A stretch of 51,231 nucleotides of DNA from Candidatus Gastranaerophilales bacterium. Its GTDB lineage: Bacteria > Cyanobacteriota > Vampirovibrionia > Gastranaerophilales > Gastranaerophilaceae. The notes beneath the pieces were generated by a model. The model searched no databases and was not told where the DNA came from. It saw nothing but the letters and a program-made list of their open reading frames with translations. A program made the translations under genes and the position numbers. Where the stretch lies: positions 1-51,231 of the forward strand of contig UNSJ01000010.1 in NCBI GenBank assembly GCA_900548405.1. Reading direction: 5' to 3'. This document shows positions 1 to 10,406 of the stretch, in pieces (within the stretch, counting starts at the first letter, position 1; every line of letters starts with the position of its first letter).

Positions 1-57
1 AATAATGAAACCTGTTATAATGGTGATATATCACATCACAATTATAACGGAGTTTGT

Positions 58-834
58 ATGAAAGGAATGAGAGCGTTTACTCTTGCTGAGGTTTTGATTA
101 CACTAGGGGTTATCGGTGTAGTGGCTGCACTTACTATGCCAAGTGTTATGAATAACGTGCAAAAAATGGTGCTGAAAAATCAATTTAAAAAAAGTTATTC
201 GGTTATAACAAATGCAATAAATAAAACATCCTATGACTTGGGTTATATTCCGGCTTGTTACGGCTGGATTTCTTCTAAATATAATGTTGTTTGTTCTAAA
301 AAGAATGCTGCAGGTGCCTGTATTGCCTACACAACTTCTGATGGTTCACCGTTGCCGTCAGATACATGGGGAGATACATCGGAATGTACAGTTTTTTATA
401 ATCAATTTATAAAAGAATTTAATGTTATTAAAACCTGTAACGGAAATGCATATCCTGAGTGTCTTCCTGATTATAAAGGAATAGATCAGATAAACCAATC
501 AAATTATACTACTGATCCAAGTGATCCAAATTATGTTGAAAATTATGGTGAACTTGTTACCAGTGGGGGCTGTGGCGGCTTGAAAAAGAGATATATTGAT
601 AACAGCAAGGCTTTTGTTACCAATGACGGTATGATAATCTTTGGTTATAGCGGTTATTCAATGGCTGTTGATGTTAATGGTAAAAAAGGACCTAATAAAT
701 GGGGGTATGACATTTTTTCTTTAAGAATGGATGTTGAAGGAAAAGGTTCTCCAAAAATTATGAGATCAGAGTGTAGCACAGTTGATAAAGGCGGAAGTTC
801 TGCTACGGCATTAATTCAAAATATGTCTAAATAA
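58..834 (+). CDS. Prepilin-like protein (type IV pilin / type II secretion pseudopilin fold), tract-free paralog
   Basis: The N-terminus has a prepilin peptidase motif: a short basic leader (MKGMRA) followed by FTLAEVLITLG and a hydrophobic helix to about residue 30, with the helper Glu at +5. This kind of protein is cleaved by a PilD-type peptidase and assembled into a pilus or pseudopilus at the inner membrane. The rest is a Cys-containing globular domain ending in a DVNGKKGPNKWGYD-type loop, which is shared with the three other prepilins in this window. The start is preceded by CGGAG. Unlike the paralogs at 20.5, 29.7 and 38.3 kb, its leader is short and has no homopolymer. The class is clear from the motif; whether it acts in twitching, secretion or adhesion cannot be told. 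Confidence 0.85.
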   Translation: MKGMRAFTLAEVLITLGVIGVVAALTMPSVMNNVQKMVLKNQFKKSYSVITNAINKTSYDLGYIPACYGWISSKYNVVCSKKNAAGACIAYTTSDGSPLPSDTWGDTSECTVFYNQFIKEFNVIKTCNGNAYPECLPDYKGIDQINQSNYTTDPSDPNYVENYGELVTSGGCGGLKKRYIDNSKAFVTNDGMIIFGYSGYSMAVDVNGKKGPNKWGYDIFSLRMDVEGKGSPKIMRSECSTVDKGGSSATALIQNMSK

Positions 835-840
835 TAATAA

Positions 841-868
841 AAAAGCCTCGATTTATATCGAGGCTTTT
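841..868. terminator. Bidirectional intrinsic terminator
   Basis: A perfect inverted repeat, AAAAGCCTCGAT with its complement around a short TATA-like loop, has A and T runs on both sides. It can terminate the prepilin gene on the plus strand and rpoC2 on the minus strand. Confidence 0.85.
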
Positions 869-886
869 AGTATTTATATTAATGAA

Positions 887-3800
887 TTATTCTTCATCGC
901 CAAGTTGGAAATCAGGAGCTCCGAACATACCTTCGATTTCTTCCAAAATCGCAGATGGTTTTCTTGCTTGATTTCTTTGTGCTACTGCACGTTTTCTTTC
1001 TTCGCGTTCTTTTTCTTCATTAGCATTTGACAGGTGGTGGAAGCCTGTACCTGCTGGGATTAAACGACCGATAATTACGTTTTCTTTTAATCCTCTCAAG
1101 TTATCTTTCTTACCGTCAACTGCTGCTTCTGTCAAGATTCTTGTTGTTTCTTGGAATGAAGCTGCAGAAATGAAGCTTTCAGTGTTCAATGAAGCTTTTG
1201 TGATACCTAATAACATGTATTCACAAGTAGCAGGCTGACCGCCTTTTTCTTGAACTTTGCTGTTTTCTTTTTCAAATGTCTGCATTTCAACAAGTTCGCC
1301 AGGTAACAATATTGTATCACCGGCATCAACAATTTTAACTTTCTTAGTCATTTGTCTTACGATGATTTCAACGTGTTTGTCAGCGATTTCTACGCCTTGT
1401 GAACGATATACGCGTTGTACTTCGTCTACAAGGTATTGTTGAGCTGCTTCCGGTCCGCAAAGTCTGATTACATCGTGCGGATTTAAAGGACCGCTTGTTA
1501 AAGGTTCACCTTTTTTGATTGCTTGTTTGTTTTGAACAACGATATTTGCATCAATAGCATATTTGATTTCAGATCTGCCGTTTTCATTTACTAAGTATAA
1601 TCTTGGTAAATCATCATCTGTTTCTATTTCTGCAACCCCGTCTTCTTCTGCTAAGATAGCGCAATCTTTAGGTTTTCTGCCTTCAAGAAGTTCTTCTACT
1701 CTCGGAAGACCTTGAACGATGTCGCCTGTTTTTTGTCTTTCAAATACAAGTGTTGCGATAATATCACCGCGAAGTACCAGTGCTCCTGATTCAACCTGAA
1801 GCATAGTACCCGGGCTGATTAAGTAAGGACGACCGTTTCTGATTGTGATTTCGCCTTTGTTTACAGCTGTAACCATACCTGAAACAGTTGATTTTTCGCC
1901 GCTGTCAGCCAAGATTGAATCAAGTCTGACAAAGTCGCCTTTTTTAACGTTAGCTTTACCTTTTACAGAAACTTTTGTTTCATATGTGTCGCTTGTTAAC
2001 AATAATCTTCTTGTATCTTCTTTATCAGCTTTAATAGAAGCAATACCGTTATTGATTGCTAATACTTGAGTTTTAGCAACAGGTGTTTTAGGAGCGATAG
2101 TTTCGCCGTCTTTAACTAATAATTCGGTTTGAAGTGATGATAACAATTTAGAGTTACCTTCAAATTCACGACGAACAATTAAGTTTTCAAGAACAACAAT
2201 TCTTAAAGCATCTTTCTCATCAAGTTCTACCATACCTTTAAGGTGTGATAAATATCCTTGCATTTGAAGAACTAAGCTTGTTCTTGTAATTGTTGAACCA
2301 TCAAGGTTTCTAACTCTTGCACCGTCTTTATATTGTAACTGGGTAACAGGAACGATATCGATTAAGCTGTCAGATGTGTTGAATTTAATAGATACGTCTT
2401 TTTGTTGAACTTCCAATACTTGAACAGGTCTAACCAAAATTTGGATAGGCTGATTTGAAATATTGTCTTCATCCAATGAAAGGCTTGTATCTAATTCTTC
2501 ATCCAAATCATCAATATCAATGTCATCAATTGAAGAATCCATAATTGTAACGATTGAAGTTTCTTTAGCCTTTATACCGTCAGCAATTACAGTTCCTTTT
2601 TTAACTATTTCGCCTTCGTCAACTTTCAATTCAGATACGCTTGAAAGCTGGTGGATTTCTCCTGGTCTGATTGTAATTTCGTGAATAATATCGTTGTATT
2701 CTTTGAATTCAACAATACCGTCGATATGGCAGTATACGTCTTTAACGATTTCTGTACCTGCTGTAACGTGTGTTCCGTTTTCAACCATTTTCAAAGAAGA
2801 ATCTTTGTTAATTTGGTGGATTTCTTCAGGGATAAATACGACAGAACCCGGTTTTGTAATGATTTGGTTATCATCAACTTCAACGTCTACATATCTGATT
2901 TCACCTGATGATGAAACTGCGCATTCGTCATCAATAAGTTCTGCGATAATCATACCGTTTTCAACTGTGGTATCAACAGGAGCTTTAACGATATATTTTT
3001 CACCTGTTTTATTTACTGTCCATAATTGTTCTTTTTTAGTTTGTTCAAATGTAGCGTTTTCAGGCATCAATGAAGCAATAACAATTGTTAATTCTTTACC
3101 TTGAACAATTTTCTTGATTTTTTTGCCTTCAAATTTAATATCTTCAATAACTAAATCTTCACCAAAGCGAACTTCACCGCCGTGTTCTGATATAGTTAAA
3201 GTTTCTGCTAATTTTTCGCCTTCATTAATTTTTTGTTCGTCTTTAACAAGAACTTTAGAACCGCCCGGAAGGTTGTAAACATCACCGCCAAGAACCCAGA
3301 TAATACCTTGTTTATTTGTTGTTCTTGAGATGTTTCCTTGTCTGTCTTTCTTTTCATCAGCTACGAAATCTTCGTACAATACTTCACCTGATAAATCAGA
3401 TGTAATATCTTTTGTAGCTTTTTCAGTAAGACGAGAGCCGTCGCGTTGAGAAGCAGGTTCATATTGAGCTAATTTAAAGCCTTTTTCAACTTGCATTCCG
3501 TTAGTAAAGAAGATTGTTGAACCTGCAGGAATATGATATTTTTCAGTACGTTTAGCACCTTTAATTTCAATATCAGTTTCGTAGTTAGAAATTTTAACTA
3601 CATCCCCGTGACGTGTTCTTAATTCTCTTGTTTTAACACTTGATACTACTTCACCGGCAATTTGCGCAACAACTTCTTTCATTTGTTCTTTAACGCCAAC
3701 CGCACCGCCTGTGTGGAATGTTCTCATTGTTAGCTGTGTTCCGGGTTCACCGATTGACTGAGCTGCAATAATACCGATTGCTTCACCGATATCAACGAGT

Positions 3801-4741
3801 TTTTGAGTAGTCATTGCCCAGCCGTAACATTTTTGGCAGATACCGTATTCAAGACCGCAAGTCAAGCCTGAACGAACTTTAAGTTCTTGAAGATTTAAGT
3901 GAGAAATTTTCTTAACATCATCACGATCCATAGTAGTTCCTGCTTTGATAAGAACTGTACCGTCTGTATCAACAATATCTTCTGCTACGGTTCTTCCCAA
4001 TAATCTGTCGATAAGAGGAACGATTACCGCATCACCATTCATAATAGGTTTCATATTGATGTATTTTGTAGTGTGGCAGTCATCAGCTCTGATGATAACA
4101 TCTTGAGCAACGTCTACTAAACGTCTTGTCAAATAACCTGAATCGGCTGTTTTCAACGCTGTATCTACAAGACCTTTACGAGCACCGTATGATGAAATGA
4201 TGTATTCTGTAACGGATAAGCCTTCTTTAAAGTTTGATTTAATAGGTAAGTCGATGATTTGTCCTTGTGCGTCTGCCATCAAACCACGCATACCAACTAA
4301 TTGTGATACCTGTGATAAGTTACCTCTCGCACCGGAGAATGCCATCATATATACCGGATTTAATTTATCAAAGTTGTCAACAACAGAAGAAGTTAATTTT
4401 GCAGTTGTTTCAGACCAGGTGTCAATAACTTTTGTATATCTTTCAACTTCTGTGATTTCACCTTTTAAATATCTGTTTGTTGATTTTTCGATTTCTTTTT
4501 CAGCATCTTGCAACAATTCTTTTTTAATTTCAGGTACCTGCAAATCTGCAATTGAAATTGTAGTACCGGATTTTGTTGCATACTTATAGCCTAAGTTTTT
4601 AAGACTGTTAGCTAATTCGGCAGTTTTAGCTCCGCCGAACTCAAGATACATTTGTGAAAGCAAATTGTTTAAACCTTTTTTATCCATTTGCTTGTTAATG
4701 AAATCTAGAGTTTTTTTGCCATGTGTGTATGTTGTTTCCAT
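887..4741 (-). CDS. rpoC2: RNA polymerase beta-prime subunit, C-terminal part (cyanobacterial type RpoC2)
   Basis: This is the C-terminal half of beta-prime. The segment FSGARGNLSQVSQLVGMRG lies near residues 135-153. Zinc-site cysteines are at about C222, C295, C302 and C305. The first trigger-loop helix, GIIAAQSIGEPGTQLTMR, is at about 323-340, and the second half (TGDIVQGLPRVEELLEGRKP) appears only near residue 1005. About 650 residues of repeated beta-rich sequence therefore sit inside the trigger loop, matching the SI3 insertion of cyanobacterial RpoC2. A very acidic stretch (DDIDIDDLDEELD) lies inside it, at about residue 735-755. It is the last gene of rpoB-rpoC1-rpoC2. The start has an AAGGAA ribosome site 8 bases upstream. 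Confidence 0.97.
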   Translation of the reverse strand: METTYTHGKKTLDFINKQMDKKGLNNLLSQMYLEFGGAKTAELANSLKNLGYKYATKSGTTISIADLQVPEIKKELLQDAEKEIEKSTNRYLKGEITEVERYTKVIDTWSETTAKLTSSVVDNFDKLNPVYMMAFSGARGNLSQVSQLVGMRGLMADAQGQIIDLPIKSNFKEGLSVTEYIISSYGARKGLVDTALKTADSGYLTRRLVDVAQDVIIRADDCHTTKYINMKPIMNGDAVIVPLIDRLLGRTVAEDIVDTDGTVLIKAGTTMDRDDVKKISHLNLQELKVRSGLTCGLEYGICQKCYGWAMTTQKLVDIGEAIGIIAAQSIGEPGTQLTMRTFHTGGAVGVKEQMKEVVAQIAGEVVSSVKTRELRTRHGDVVKISNYETDIEIKGAKRTEKYHIPAGSTIFFTNGMQVEKGFKLAQYEPASQRDGSRLTEKATKDITSDLSGEVLYEDFVADEKKDRQGNISRTTNKQGIIWVLGGDVYNLPGGSKVLVKDEQKINEGEKLAETLTISEHGGEVRFGEDLVIEDIKFEGKKIKKIVQGKELTIVIASLMPENATFEQTKKEQLWTVNKTGEKYIVKAPVDTTVENGMIIAELIDDECAVSSSGEIRYVDVEVDDNQIITKPGSVVFIPEEIHQINKDSSLKMVENGTHVTAGTEIVKDVYCHIDGIVEFKEYNDIIHEITIRPGEIHQLSSVSELKVDEGEIVKKGTVIADGIKAKETSIVTIMDSSIDDIDIDDLDEELDTSLSLDEDNISNQPIQILVRPVQVLEVQQKDVSIKFNTSDSLIDIVPVTQLQYKDGARVRNLDGSTITRTSLVLQMQGYLSHLKGMVELDEKDALRIVVLENLIVRREFEGNSKLLSSLQTELLVKDGETIAPKTPVAKTQVLAINNGIASIKADKEDTRRLLLTSDTYETKVSVKGKANVKKGDFVRLDSILADSGEKSTVSGMVTAVNKGEITIRNGRPYLISPGTMLQVESGALVLRGDIIATLVFERQKTGDIVQGLPRVEELLEGRKPKDCAILAEEDGVAEIETDDDLPRLYLVNENGRSEIKYAIDANIVVQNKQAIKKGEPLTSGPLNPHDVIRLCGPEAAQQYLVDEVQRVYRSQGVEIADKHVEIIVRQMTKKVKIVDAGDTILLPGELVEMQTFEKENSKVQEKGGQPATCEYMLLGITKASLNTESFISAASFQETTRILTEAAVDGKKDNLRGLKENVIIGRLIPAGTGFHHLSNANEEKEREERKRAVAQRNQARKPSAILEEIEGMFGAPDFQLGDEE

Positions 4742-4761
4742 TCTATATTTCCTTTTTTTAT

Positions 4762-4823
4762 TAACGTAGCTTACGATTTTCGTTATTGTGAACGCGTTCG
4801 GTGTTAGAACACCTTAGCGCCTG
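4762..4823 (-). repeat. Intergenic hairpin element between rpoC1 and rpoC2 (copy 2)
   Basis: The minus strand holds a hairpin (GGTGTTCTAACACC, plus-strand 4800-4813) flanked by GCG and CGC, followed by ACGAAAATCGTAAGC. The same ordered pieces occur in the rpoB-rpoC1 gap at 6561-6670, so this is a duplicated element and not random spacer. Its role is unknown; mRNA processing or stability between subunit cistrons is a guess. Confidence 0.6.
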
Positions 4824-4826
4824 CTT

Positions 4827-6536
4827 TTATGCCAAAGCGTTTCTTACAGCTTCATTGAAGATAATTCTTCCTGCAGTAGTTTCTATTCTTTCGCCGTGTT
4901 CATCTCTTACAACAATTTTGTCGTGAAGTTCGATTACGCCTACTTCCAACGCAGAAATTGCATCCTGGAAGTTATAGAAATAACCTTTCGGCTCCATTTC
5001 AGGATCTTTTAGGATAGTTAAGTAATACATACCCAAAACCATATCCTGAGTTGGTGTAATAATCGGTTTACCGTTTGCAGGAGCCAGGATGTTGTTAGTA
5101 GCTAACATTAACATTCTTGCTTCTGTTTGAGCTTCGATTGATAAAGGAACGTGAACAGCCATTTGGTCACCGTCGAAGTCGGCGTTGAATGCCGTACATA
5201 CTAACGGGTGTAACTGAATTGCACGACCTTCAACCAATTTAGGTTCAAATGCCTGAATACCTAATCTGTGAAGAGTCGGAGCACGGTTAAGCATTACAGG
5301 GTGTCCGTCAATTACTTCTTCTAAAATATCCCAAACGATTGCTTCTGAGCGTTCGATTTTCTTTTTAGCTGATTTAATGTTTTGAACGTATCCTCTTTCA
5401 ATCAATTTGTTAACAACGAATGGTTTAAACAGTTCAATAGCCATTTCTTTTGGCAAACCGCATTGATTTAATTTCAATTGCGGACCTACTACGATAACTG
5501 AACGACCTGAGTAGTCTACACGTTTACCAAGTAAGTTTTGACGGAAACGACCTTGTTTACCTTCGATAATATTTGATAATGATTTTAATGCTCTGTTGTT
5601 AGGACCTACAACTGTTCTTCCTCTGCGGCCGTTGTCGATTAGGGCATCAACTGCTTCTTGAAGCATACGTTTTTCGTTTCTTACGATAATTTCAGGAGCG
5701 CCCATTTCCAATAATCTTTGTAAACGGTTGTTTCTGTTAATTACACGTCTATAAAGGTCGTTCAAGTCAGATGTAGCAAATCTTCCGCCGTCTAATTGAA
5801 CCATTGGTCTTAAATCAGGAGGAGTTACAGGTAATACGTCCATAATCATCCAGGTAGGATCTGTTTCTGAAGAAATTAATGAATCAAGTAATCTTAAGCG
5901 TTTGATAAGTTTACTTTTCTTTTGAACAGAATTTATAGTACCTGCAAGTTCTGTTCTGATTTCTTCAGCAAGTTCCTTTGTATGAACTTCTGATAAAAGT
6001 TCTTTTATAGCTTCTGCACCGATACCTACTTTCAATGAGGAATCTTCGTTTTCAGCCATATAGTCTTCATATTCTTCTTCTGATAGAAGTTGTAACTTTT
6101 TGAATTGGCTTTCGCCCGGATCAAGAACTACGTAATTGTTAAAGTAGATAACCTGTTCCAAATCTTTCAAAGTCATATCAAGAAGTAAGCCAAGGTATGA
6201 TGGGATTCCTTTTAAGAACCAAATATGAGAAACAGGAGCTGCAAGCTTAATGTGTCCCATTCTTTGTCTTCTTACTTTTGAATCAGTAACTTCAACACCG
6301 CATCTTTCACAGATGATACCTTTGTGTCTTACTCTTTTATATTTACCGCAATAGCATTCCCAGTCTTTTGATGGTCCGAAAATTCTTTCGCAGAACAAAC
6401 CGTCACGTTCAGGTTTTAGTGTACGGTAGTTAATTGTTTCCGGTTTAGTAACTTCGCCGTAAGACCATTTAAGTATTCTTTCCGGTGAAGCGATACTAAT
6501 TCGTATATAGTCAAAATAATCTATGCTTGTTGACAT
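4827..6536 (-). CDS. rpoC1: RNA polymerase gamma subunit (cyanobacterial RpoC1, N-terminal part of beta-prime)
   Basis: This is the N-terminal half of beta-prime. It has the zinc-binding cysteines C61, C63, C76 and C79, and the catalytic NADFDGD motif at about residues 450-456, whose three aspartates bind the active-site magnesium. It ends at 569 residues, soon after the active-site domain, as cyanobacterial gamma subunits do (these are usually somewhat over 600). The gene is separated from rpoC2 by 85 bases that contain a stop codon, a hairpin repeat and a new ribosome site. The split is therefore natural and not a frameshift. The start has AGGAGA upstream. It is co-oriented with rpoB. Confidence 0.97.
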   Translation of the reverse strand: MSTSIDYFDYIRISIASPERILKWSYGEVTKPETINYRTLKPERDGLFCERIFGPSKDWECYCGKYKRVRHKGIICERCGVEVTDSKVRRQRMGHIKLAAPVSHIWFLKGIPSYLGLLLDMTLKDLEQVIYFNNYVVLDPGESQFKKLQLLSEEEYEDYMAENEDSSLKVGIGAEAIKELLSEVHTKELAEEIRTELAGTINSVQKKSKLIKRLRLLDSLISSETDPTWMIMDVLPVTPPDLRPMVQLDGGRFATSDLNDLYRRVINRNNRLQRLLEMGAPEIIVRNEKRMLQEAVDALIDNGRRGRTVVGPNNRALKSLSNIIEGKQGRFRQNLLGKRVDYSGRSVIVVGPQLKLNQCGLPKEMAIELFKPFVVNKLIERGYVQNIKSAKKKIERSEAIVWDILEEVIDGHPVMLNRAPTLHRLGIQAFEPKLVEGRAIQLHPLVCTAFNADFDGDQMAVHVPLSIEAQTEARMLMLATNNILAPANGKPIITPTQDMVLGMYYLTILKDPEMEPKGYFYNFQDAISALEVGVIELHDKIVVRDEHGERIETTAGRIIFNEAVRNALA

Positions 6537-6560
6537 TATTTAGTTTCTCCTTTTTTTACA

Positions 6561-6704
6561 TCACAGCTTACGATTTTCGTAATACCGCCTTTTTGTAATC
6601 TTTGTATCATTTTCCCGATATTTTTTATTATCGGCTTTATTTTGTCAACGCACTCGGTGCATTAGCACCTCGCACCTGTTTTGTTTGGCAGGTTTTACCC
6701 TGCC
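6561..6704 (-). repeat. Intergenic hairpin cluster between rpoB and rpoC1 (copy 1 of the repeated element)
   Basis: Three perfect inverted repeats lie in the 176-base gap. They are GGCAGG/CCTGCC (6687-6704), GGTGC/GCACC (6656-6669) and CCGATA/TATCGG (6615-6634). The end nearest rpoC1 carries ACGAAAATCGTAAGC. The middle hairpin with its AGTGCG flank and the ACGAAAATCGTAAGC box match the rpoC1-rpoC2 gap, with about 50 extra bases here. Confidence 0.6.
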
Positions 6705-6712
6705 CGCAAAAC

Positions 6713-9700
6713 CTAAATATCTCCGAATGTAGTTGGTGTTTCAAAGAAGTTAATATTTAACAACTCTGAATCGATGTCTGACAATGTTCTTCTTGGAGCT
6801 GATTTTCTCAAATCATCCATATCAGTCATTAAGTCAACTTCTGCACCGTCTTTTTTCGCTACCGTAATATCCAAACCAATACTTTGTAATTCTCTTACAA
6901 GTACTTTGAATGATTCAGGAATACCCGGTCTTGGAATATTGTCGCCTTTAACGATTGCTTCGTAAGCTCTGTTTCTACCGTTAACATCATCTGATTTGAT
7001 TGTTAACATTTCTTGCAGAGTATACGCTGCACCATAAGCTTCCAATGCCCAAACTTCCATTTCACCGAATCTTTGTCCGCCGAATTGAGCTTTACCACCC
7101 AACGGTTGTTGTGTAACTAGTGAGTAAGGACCTGTTGAACGAGCGTGGATTTTGTCGTCTACAAGGTGGACAAGTTTCAAGATATAAGATAGACCTACTG
7201 CAACAGGCTCGTCAAATTTTTCACCTGTACGTCCGTCGATAAGTCTTACTTTACCTGAAGGTTCAACCCAGTCGCAGCCTGAAGCTTTTATACCTTTAAG
7301 CAATTCTTCTTTAGTTGCTCTTTCTGATTGGTTGTCACCGTATCTTTCATCGAATGAAGGTGTTTCGTAGTAGTTGCCTGTCAAGTATGCAGCCAAGCCT
7401 AACAATAATTCGTAAGTTTGACCAACGTTCATACGAGAAGGAACACCAAGAGGGTTCAATACGATATCAACAGGAGTACCATCAGGCAAGAAAGGCATAT
7501 CTTCTTTAGGTAATATACGAGATACGATACCTTTGTTACCGTGACGTCCTGAAAGTTTGTCACCTACTGAAACTTTACGTTTTTGTGCAATGTAAACTCT
7601 GATAACTGTATTTGCACCCGGTGGTAATTCATCGCCTTTTTCTCTGTCAAATACTTTTACGTCGAGTACTCTGCCGCCTTCACCGTGAGGAACTCTTAAA
7701 GAGTTATCTTTTACATCTCTTGCTTTTTCAGCGAAGATTGCGCGTAAAAGTTTTTCTTCGGGCGGATGTTCAGATTCACCTTTCGGTGTAACTTTACCAA
7801 CCAATATATCGTCAGCATAAACTCTTGCACCGATACGAACAATACCGCGTTCATCCAAGTGCCTTAAAGCATCTTCTGAAACATTCGGAATTTCACGGGT
7901 AATTTCTTCAGGTCCGAGTTTAGTTTGACGAGCATCTATTTCTAATTTTTCAATGTGAACTGATGTGAAGATGTCATCGTGAACGCATCTTTCTGAAAGC
8001 AGGATAGCATCTTCATAGTTGTAACCTTCCCAAGGCATATACGCAACGATTACGTTTTTACCTAATGAAAGTTCACCGCAGTTTGTAGAAGCACCGTCAG
8101 CGATTACGTCACCTGCTTTAACCTTGTCGCCTTCATGAACCAAAGGTTTTTGGTTAATACAAGTGTCCTGGTTGCTTCTTACATATTTCATTAATTGATA
8201 TACGTGAGGTTTATTTTGTTGATCTCTGATAACAATTTCTTCGCCAACAACACGTTCAACAGTACCGTCGCATTCAGAAACAAGCACCATACCTGAATCT
8301 TTTGCAGCTCTTTTTTCCATACCTGTACCTACAACCGGTCTTTGAGTAATTAAAAGAGGAACTGATTGACGCTGCATGTTTGAACCCATCAATGCACGGT
8401 TAGCATCATCGTGTTCAATGAACGGAATTAATGAAGTCGCAACTGAGATAATCTGGATTGGAGATACACCTACATAGTCGACTTTGCTTGATTCGCCCAT
8501 TGTGAATTCAGATTTATAACGAACCGGAACATATTCAGCTTTAATTGTGTTATCAGGGTTCAATTGAATATCTGCAGGAGCGCAACGGAAATCTTCATCT
8601 TCGTCTGCTGTCATATAAACAACTTCATCTGTAACAACGCCGTCTTTTACAACAAAGAACGGAGCTTCAATAAATCCGTAGTCATTAACTTTTGCGTGGG
8701 TAGCCAATGAACCTATCAAACCTGCGTTCGGACCTTCAGGTGTTTCAATCGGACAAATACGTCCGTAGTGTGAAGGGTGAATATCACGAACTGCAAAGCC
8801 TGCGCGTTCTCTCATCAAACCGCCAGGTCCTAAAGCTGAGATACGTCTTTTGTGAGTTAATTCAGCTAACGGGTTAATTTGGTCCATGAACTGTGATAAT
8901 TGTGAAGAACCGAAGAATTCTTTTAATGAAGCAACTAAAGGTTTAGTGTTCAACAAGTTCAACGGTGTTAATGTTTCAGAATCTTGTAAAGTCATTCTTT
9001 CTTTAACAATTCTTTCAATTCTTGAAAGACCAACTCTGAATTGGTTTTGTAACAATTCACCAACTGAACGTATTCTTCTATTTCCTAAGTGGTCGATATC
9101 ATCAACAGTACCTTCATCATAAGTTAGGTTGATTAAGTACTCAATTGATGCAACGATATCTTGAACAGTTAATGTTCTCTGGTTTTTAGGAATGTTCAAG
9201 TTCAATTTTTTGTTTAATTTATAACGACCTACGCGACCGATGTCGTATTTCTTTTCATCAAAGAAACGAGCTTCCAATATAGAACGACCGCCCGCAGCAG
9301 AAGCAGGATCGCCGGGTCTTAATTTTTTATAAACTTCGATTAAAGCATCATCAGTAGTTTCTGCTGTATCTTTATCCAATGTTTTCTTCAAGAATTCAAA
9401 GTGAGTGAATAAAGTTTCCATTTCAGAAACAGTGATACCCATAGCTTTTAATAAAGTTGTAGCTAAGATTTTTCTGTTTTTGTCGATTTTAACGTAAATT
9501 AAGTCGTTAGAATCTGTTTCAATTTTCAACCATGCACCTCTGTTAGGAATCATAGTTGCGTTGTATAAACGTTTTCCGGCAGGAGAAACTTCACGTTTGA
9601 AGTATACGCCCGGAGAACGAACGATTTGAGAAACGATTACACGTTCCGCACCGTTAACAATGAAAGTACCTTTGTCAGTCATAGTCGGAATATCACCGAT

Positions 9701-10030
9701 ATAAACTTCTTGTTCTTTAATTTCACCGCTGTCACGGTTAACCAATCTTACCATTACGCGTAATTGTTTAGCGTAAGTTGCATCATGGATTCTTGCTTCT
9801 TCAATAGTATACTTTGCGTTATCGAAAGTATAGTTTGGTAAGAAGTGTAATTCTAATCTGCCTGTATAGTCTTTAATAGGGGAAAAAGAAAGCAATTCTT
9901 CCTTCAAACCTTCTTTTAAAAACCATTCAAACGATTTTTTTTGCACTTCAATAAGGTCCGGTAAATCATCCAAACGAGTATGTGGAATACCCATTGGTGT
10001 TACTCTTTCTGCATATTTTGTGTTAGACAT
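6713..10030 (-). CDS. rpoB: RNA polymerase beta subunit
   Basis: This is a full-length beta subunit of 1105 residues, close to cyanobacterial RpoB in size. It contains the rifampicin-region segments ([21 protein letters not shown] and [41 protein letters not shown]), the [13 protein letters not shown] segment and [12 protein letters not shown]. The C-terminus has [25 protein letters not shown]. The start is fixed by a GAGGTG ribosome site 6 bases upstream. It opens the rpoB-rpoC1-rpoC2 operon. No rplJ or rplL lies upstream, only a long untranslated leader with its own promoter. Confidence 0.98.
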   Translation of the reverse strand: MSNTKYAERVTPMGIPHTRLDDLPDLIEVQKKSFEWFLKEGLKEELLSFSPIKDYTGRLELHFLPNYTFDNAKYTIEEARIHDATYAKQLRVMVRLVNRDSGEIKEQEVYIGDIPTMTDKGTFIVNGAERVIVSQIVRSPGVYFKREVSPAGKRLYNATMIPNRGAWLKIETDSNDLIYVKIDKNRKILATTLLKAMGITVSEMETLFTHFEFLKKTLDKDTAETTDDALIEVYKKLRPGDPASAAGGRSILEARFFDEKKYDIGRVGRYKLNKKLNLNIPKNQRTLTVQDIVASIEYLINLTYDEGTVDDIDHLGNRRIRSVGELLQNQFRVGLSRIERIVKERMTLQDSETLTPLNLLNTKPLVASLKEFFGSSQLSQFMDQINPLAELTHKRRISALGPGGLMRERAGFAVRDIHPSHYGRICPIETPEGPNAGLIGSLATHAKVNDYGFIEAPFFVVKDGVVTDEVVYMTADEDEDFRCAPADIQLNPDNTIKAEYVPVRYKSEFTMGESSKVDYVGVSPIQIISVATSLIPFIEHDDANRALMGSNMQRQSVPLLITQRPVVGTGMEKRAAKDSGMVLVSECDGTVERVVGEEIVIRDQQNKPHVYQLMKYVRSNQDTCINQKPLVHEGDKVKAGDVIADGASTNCGELSLGKNVIVAYMPWEGYNYEDAILLSERCVHDDIFTSVHIEKLEIDARQTKLGPEEITREIPNVSEDALRHLDERGIVRIGARVYADDILVGKVTPKGESEHPPEEKLLRAIFAEKARDVKDNSLRVPHGEGGRVLDVKVFDREKGDELPPGANTVIRVYIAQKRKVSVGDKLSGRHGNKGIVSRILPKEDMPFLPDGTPVDIVLNPLGVPSRMNVGQTYELLLGLAAYLTGNYYETPSFDERYGDNQSERATKEELLKGIKASGCDWVEPSGKVRLIDGRTGEKFDEPVAVGLSYILKLVHLVDDKIHARSTGPYSLVTQQPLGGKAQFGGQRFGEMEVWALEAYGAAYTLQEMLTIKSDDVNGRNRAYEAIVKGDNIPRPGIPESFKVLVRELQSIGLDITVAKKDGAEVDLMTDMDDLRKSAPRRTLSDIDSELLNINFFETPTTFGDI

Positions 10031-10406
10031 TAATTCACCTCGTCTATGTGTACGTACTATATAAAAATTGTATTATTTCCGATTGAAATTTATAACAATT
10101 AAAAAAATCTAACTTGAGGCTGTAAACCTTTCATTTTACTGAACTTCAGCTAAATGAACTTTTTATGTTGTTCTTAATTTAGGCATAGTACACCTAACTT
10201 AATTTAACATGTTACATAATCATAATACATCAATTTTTAACGTCAAGAAAATATGCATTATTTTAGAAAAATATGTTAAATTTTTGTTACAATATGTTAG
10301 ATTGTTGTCATGAGAGGGTGGAAACTTTGATTATACCTGAAATAGCCTGTCAAGACTACACATTCCTGTTTTTCAGTGTATGATGTTTAAAAGTATTGGG
10401 GGGTTT
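10031..10406. other. Divergent intergenic region between rpoB and an exported-protein gene (376 bases)
   Basis: It holds a promoter for rpoB, an rpoB leader of about 180 bases, and on the plus strand a possible tiny open frame. That frame runs from TTG at 10327 to TGA at 10383, has 18 codons and sits behind a GGGTGG-like ribosome site. In the leader, an imperfect inverted repeat around TTAGG/CCTAA (about 10177-10208) could fold. No tRNA or known riboswitch is recognised. Confidence 0.5.
10219..10246 (-). promoter_or_regulatory. Predicted sigma-70-type promoter of rpoB
   Basis: On the minus strand, TTGACG (10241-10246) is followed after 16 bases by TATGAT (10219-10224). This predicts transcription from about 10211 and a leader of about 180 bases before rpoB. 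Confidence 0.55.

Noticed and set aside
2694..3104. 136-codon open frame on the plus strand inside rpoC2
   Set aside because: It is a shadow of the rpoC2 coding strand, with no ribosome site or recognisable protein; the same holds for the other antisense frames over rpoB, rpoC1, M16, secD and trkA.
4742..4826. rpoC1/rpoC2 split as a frameshift or assembly error
   Set aside because: Each gene has its own start, ribosome site and spacer, and the split point matches cyanobacteria.
10286..10296. Repeated TTGTTACAAT-like motifs (near 10287, 22390, 47789 and 48691)
   Set aside because: They are short and expected in AT-rich DNA, with no constant position relative to genes; only the longer palindrome at 43666 was kept.
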